From assembly GCF_900167015.1 (NCBI RefSeq), contig NZ_FUXX01000002.1, positions 62,001 through 126,000 on the forward strand: DNA of 64,000 nucleotides. The letters run 5' to 3'. This DNA comes from Succinivibrio dextrinosolvens DSM 3072 (GTDB taxonomy: Bacteria > Pseudomonadota > Gammaproteobacteria > Enterobacterales > Succinivibrionaceae). The notes under the pieces were generated by a model. The model searched no databases. It saw nothing but the letters and a program-made list of their open reading frames with translations, and was not told the origin of the DNA. The position numbers and the translations under genes were made by a program. Shown piece by piece: positions 63,662 through 64,000 of this stretch (positions are counted from its first letter, which is position 1; each line of letters opens with the position of its first letter).

Positions 63662-63988
63662 TTACATATAAAAATAACAAAAGAAGATCTGACTATATTG
63701 ACTCTGAACATAATTGTTAGGAGTTTCTTTTTCCTCAATAGCTCTTTGCTTTCCCTCTAATACTTGTCTTAGTCTTGTTTGGAATAGATGAATGTACTGA
63801 CTAGCTGCAATTTTTTGTGTAAACGCTCCTGTTTTAATTAAATGTTGAGAAGATTTAAATACAGCGTGTATTACATGGACAACCTGATTAACAGTTAGTA
63901 CATTCAAGGATTCTTGTATAAATTGTCGGCTCTTTTGTGATAAAGAGAAATTATCTGTATTTCTCAGTTGGCATATGCAGTGATTCAT
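63662..63988 (-). CDS. Hypothetical protein, possibly cut by the window end
   Basis: A 108-residue ORF with no recognised family. It looks mostly helical and fairly charged (TRLRQVLEGKQRAIEEKE). The frame stays open from the ATG at 63988 to the window edge, so the true start may lie outside. No good Shine-Dalgarno sequence is visible before the ATG, and its codon use is AT-rich compared with the core genes. It may be a real accessory gene, a fragment or a spurious ORF. Confidence 0.35.
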   Translation of the reverse strand: MNHCICQLRNTDNFSLSQKSRQFIQESLNVLTVNQVVHVIHAVFKSSQHLIKTGAFTQKIAASQYIHLFQTRLRQVLEGKQRAIEEKETPNNYVQSQYSQIFFCYFYM

Positions 63989-64000
63989 GAAATTACAACA

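Noticed and set aside
62941-64000. CRISPR array or prophage attachment repeats at the tRNA end
   Set aside because: No regularly spaced repeats of 20 bases or more and no second copy of the tRNA 3' end were found in the window.
1-64000. Insertion sequences, integrases, toxin-antitoxin or defence genes
   Set aside because: None of the ORFs carries transposase, integrase, nuclease-defence or toxin signatures that I could recognise.

Overview
The window looks like chromosomal backbone from an anaerobic gammaproteobacterium, most likely of the Succinivibrionaceae/Aeromonadales type. This rests on gene content and protein style, not on a database search. Typical gammaproteobacterial items are a long class II IlvC beside a divergent LysR gene, PssA of the phospholipase D type, the def-fmt-rsmB-trkA order, RsmJ, NtrBC, RNase II and Rep. 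A four-subunit 2-oxoacid:ferredoxin oxidoreductase and a menaquinone prenyltransferase suggest strict or facultative anaerobic metabolism. Most of the window is densely packed housekeeping DNA with short intergenic gaps and many recognisable rho-independent terminators. The last ~870 bases, after two tRNA genes, are much more AT-rich and hold one unrecognised ORF.

Layout. 0.1-4.4 kb: minus-strand operon for a gamma-delta-alpha-beta 2-oxoacid:ferredoxin oxidoreductase plus a PaaK-like aryl-CoA ligase. 4.6-8.8 kb: minus-strand metQ-metN-metI-aminotransferase operon, preceded by a 37-codon leader ORF ending in Cys-Met-Cys-Met-Cys-Met-stop; part of the leader is complementary to the metQ Shine-Dalgarno sequence. 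8.9-11.4 kb: ntrBC with a strikingly degenerate NtrC ATPase domain. 11.6-28.3 kb: typA, an M15 peptidase, a YihY/BrkB membrane protein, an AsmA-like protein, recG, pssA, aminopeptidase P, prlC, a GNAT protein and rnb. 28.5-30.4 kb: tandem menA-like genes, of which the first has lost its catalytic motifs. 30.5-36.2 kb: def-fmt-rsmB-trkA-trkH. 36.4-39.8 kb: a zinc-ribbon protein, purE, tsaC, aroE and rsmJ. 39.8-42.5 kb: a ModA-like binding protein and a GPH-type sugar transporter fused to a PTS EIIA domain. 42.5-52.9 kb: glmS, lgt-glmU, a small membrane protein, a phosphopantetheinyl transferase, dnaE and an orphan TRAP binding protein. 53-62.8 kb: pgi, ilvY/ilvC, mutT, rep, a phage-style TOPRIM primase-like protein and tcdA. 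62.9-64 kb: tRNA-Arg(CCG), tRNA-Leu(CAG) and AT-rich DNA.

The strongest candidates for undescribed biology are: (1) the Cys/Met leader peptide and its predicted SD-sequestering switch in front of the methionine importer; (2) an NtrB/NtrC pair whose NtrC keeps its phospho-receiver and DNA-reading helix but lacks the Walker A lysine, the Walker B aspartate and the GAFTGA loop, with NtrC-type palindromes upstream of its own operon; (3) the GPH transporter-EIIA(fructose/mannitol-type) fusion; (4) the catalytically dead MenA paralogue next to an intact one; and (5) the TOPRIM primase-like protein next to rep. Function calls are from motif and family recognition by eye; no alignment, folding or search program was run.
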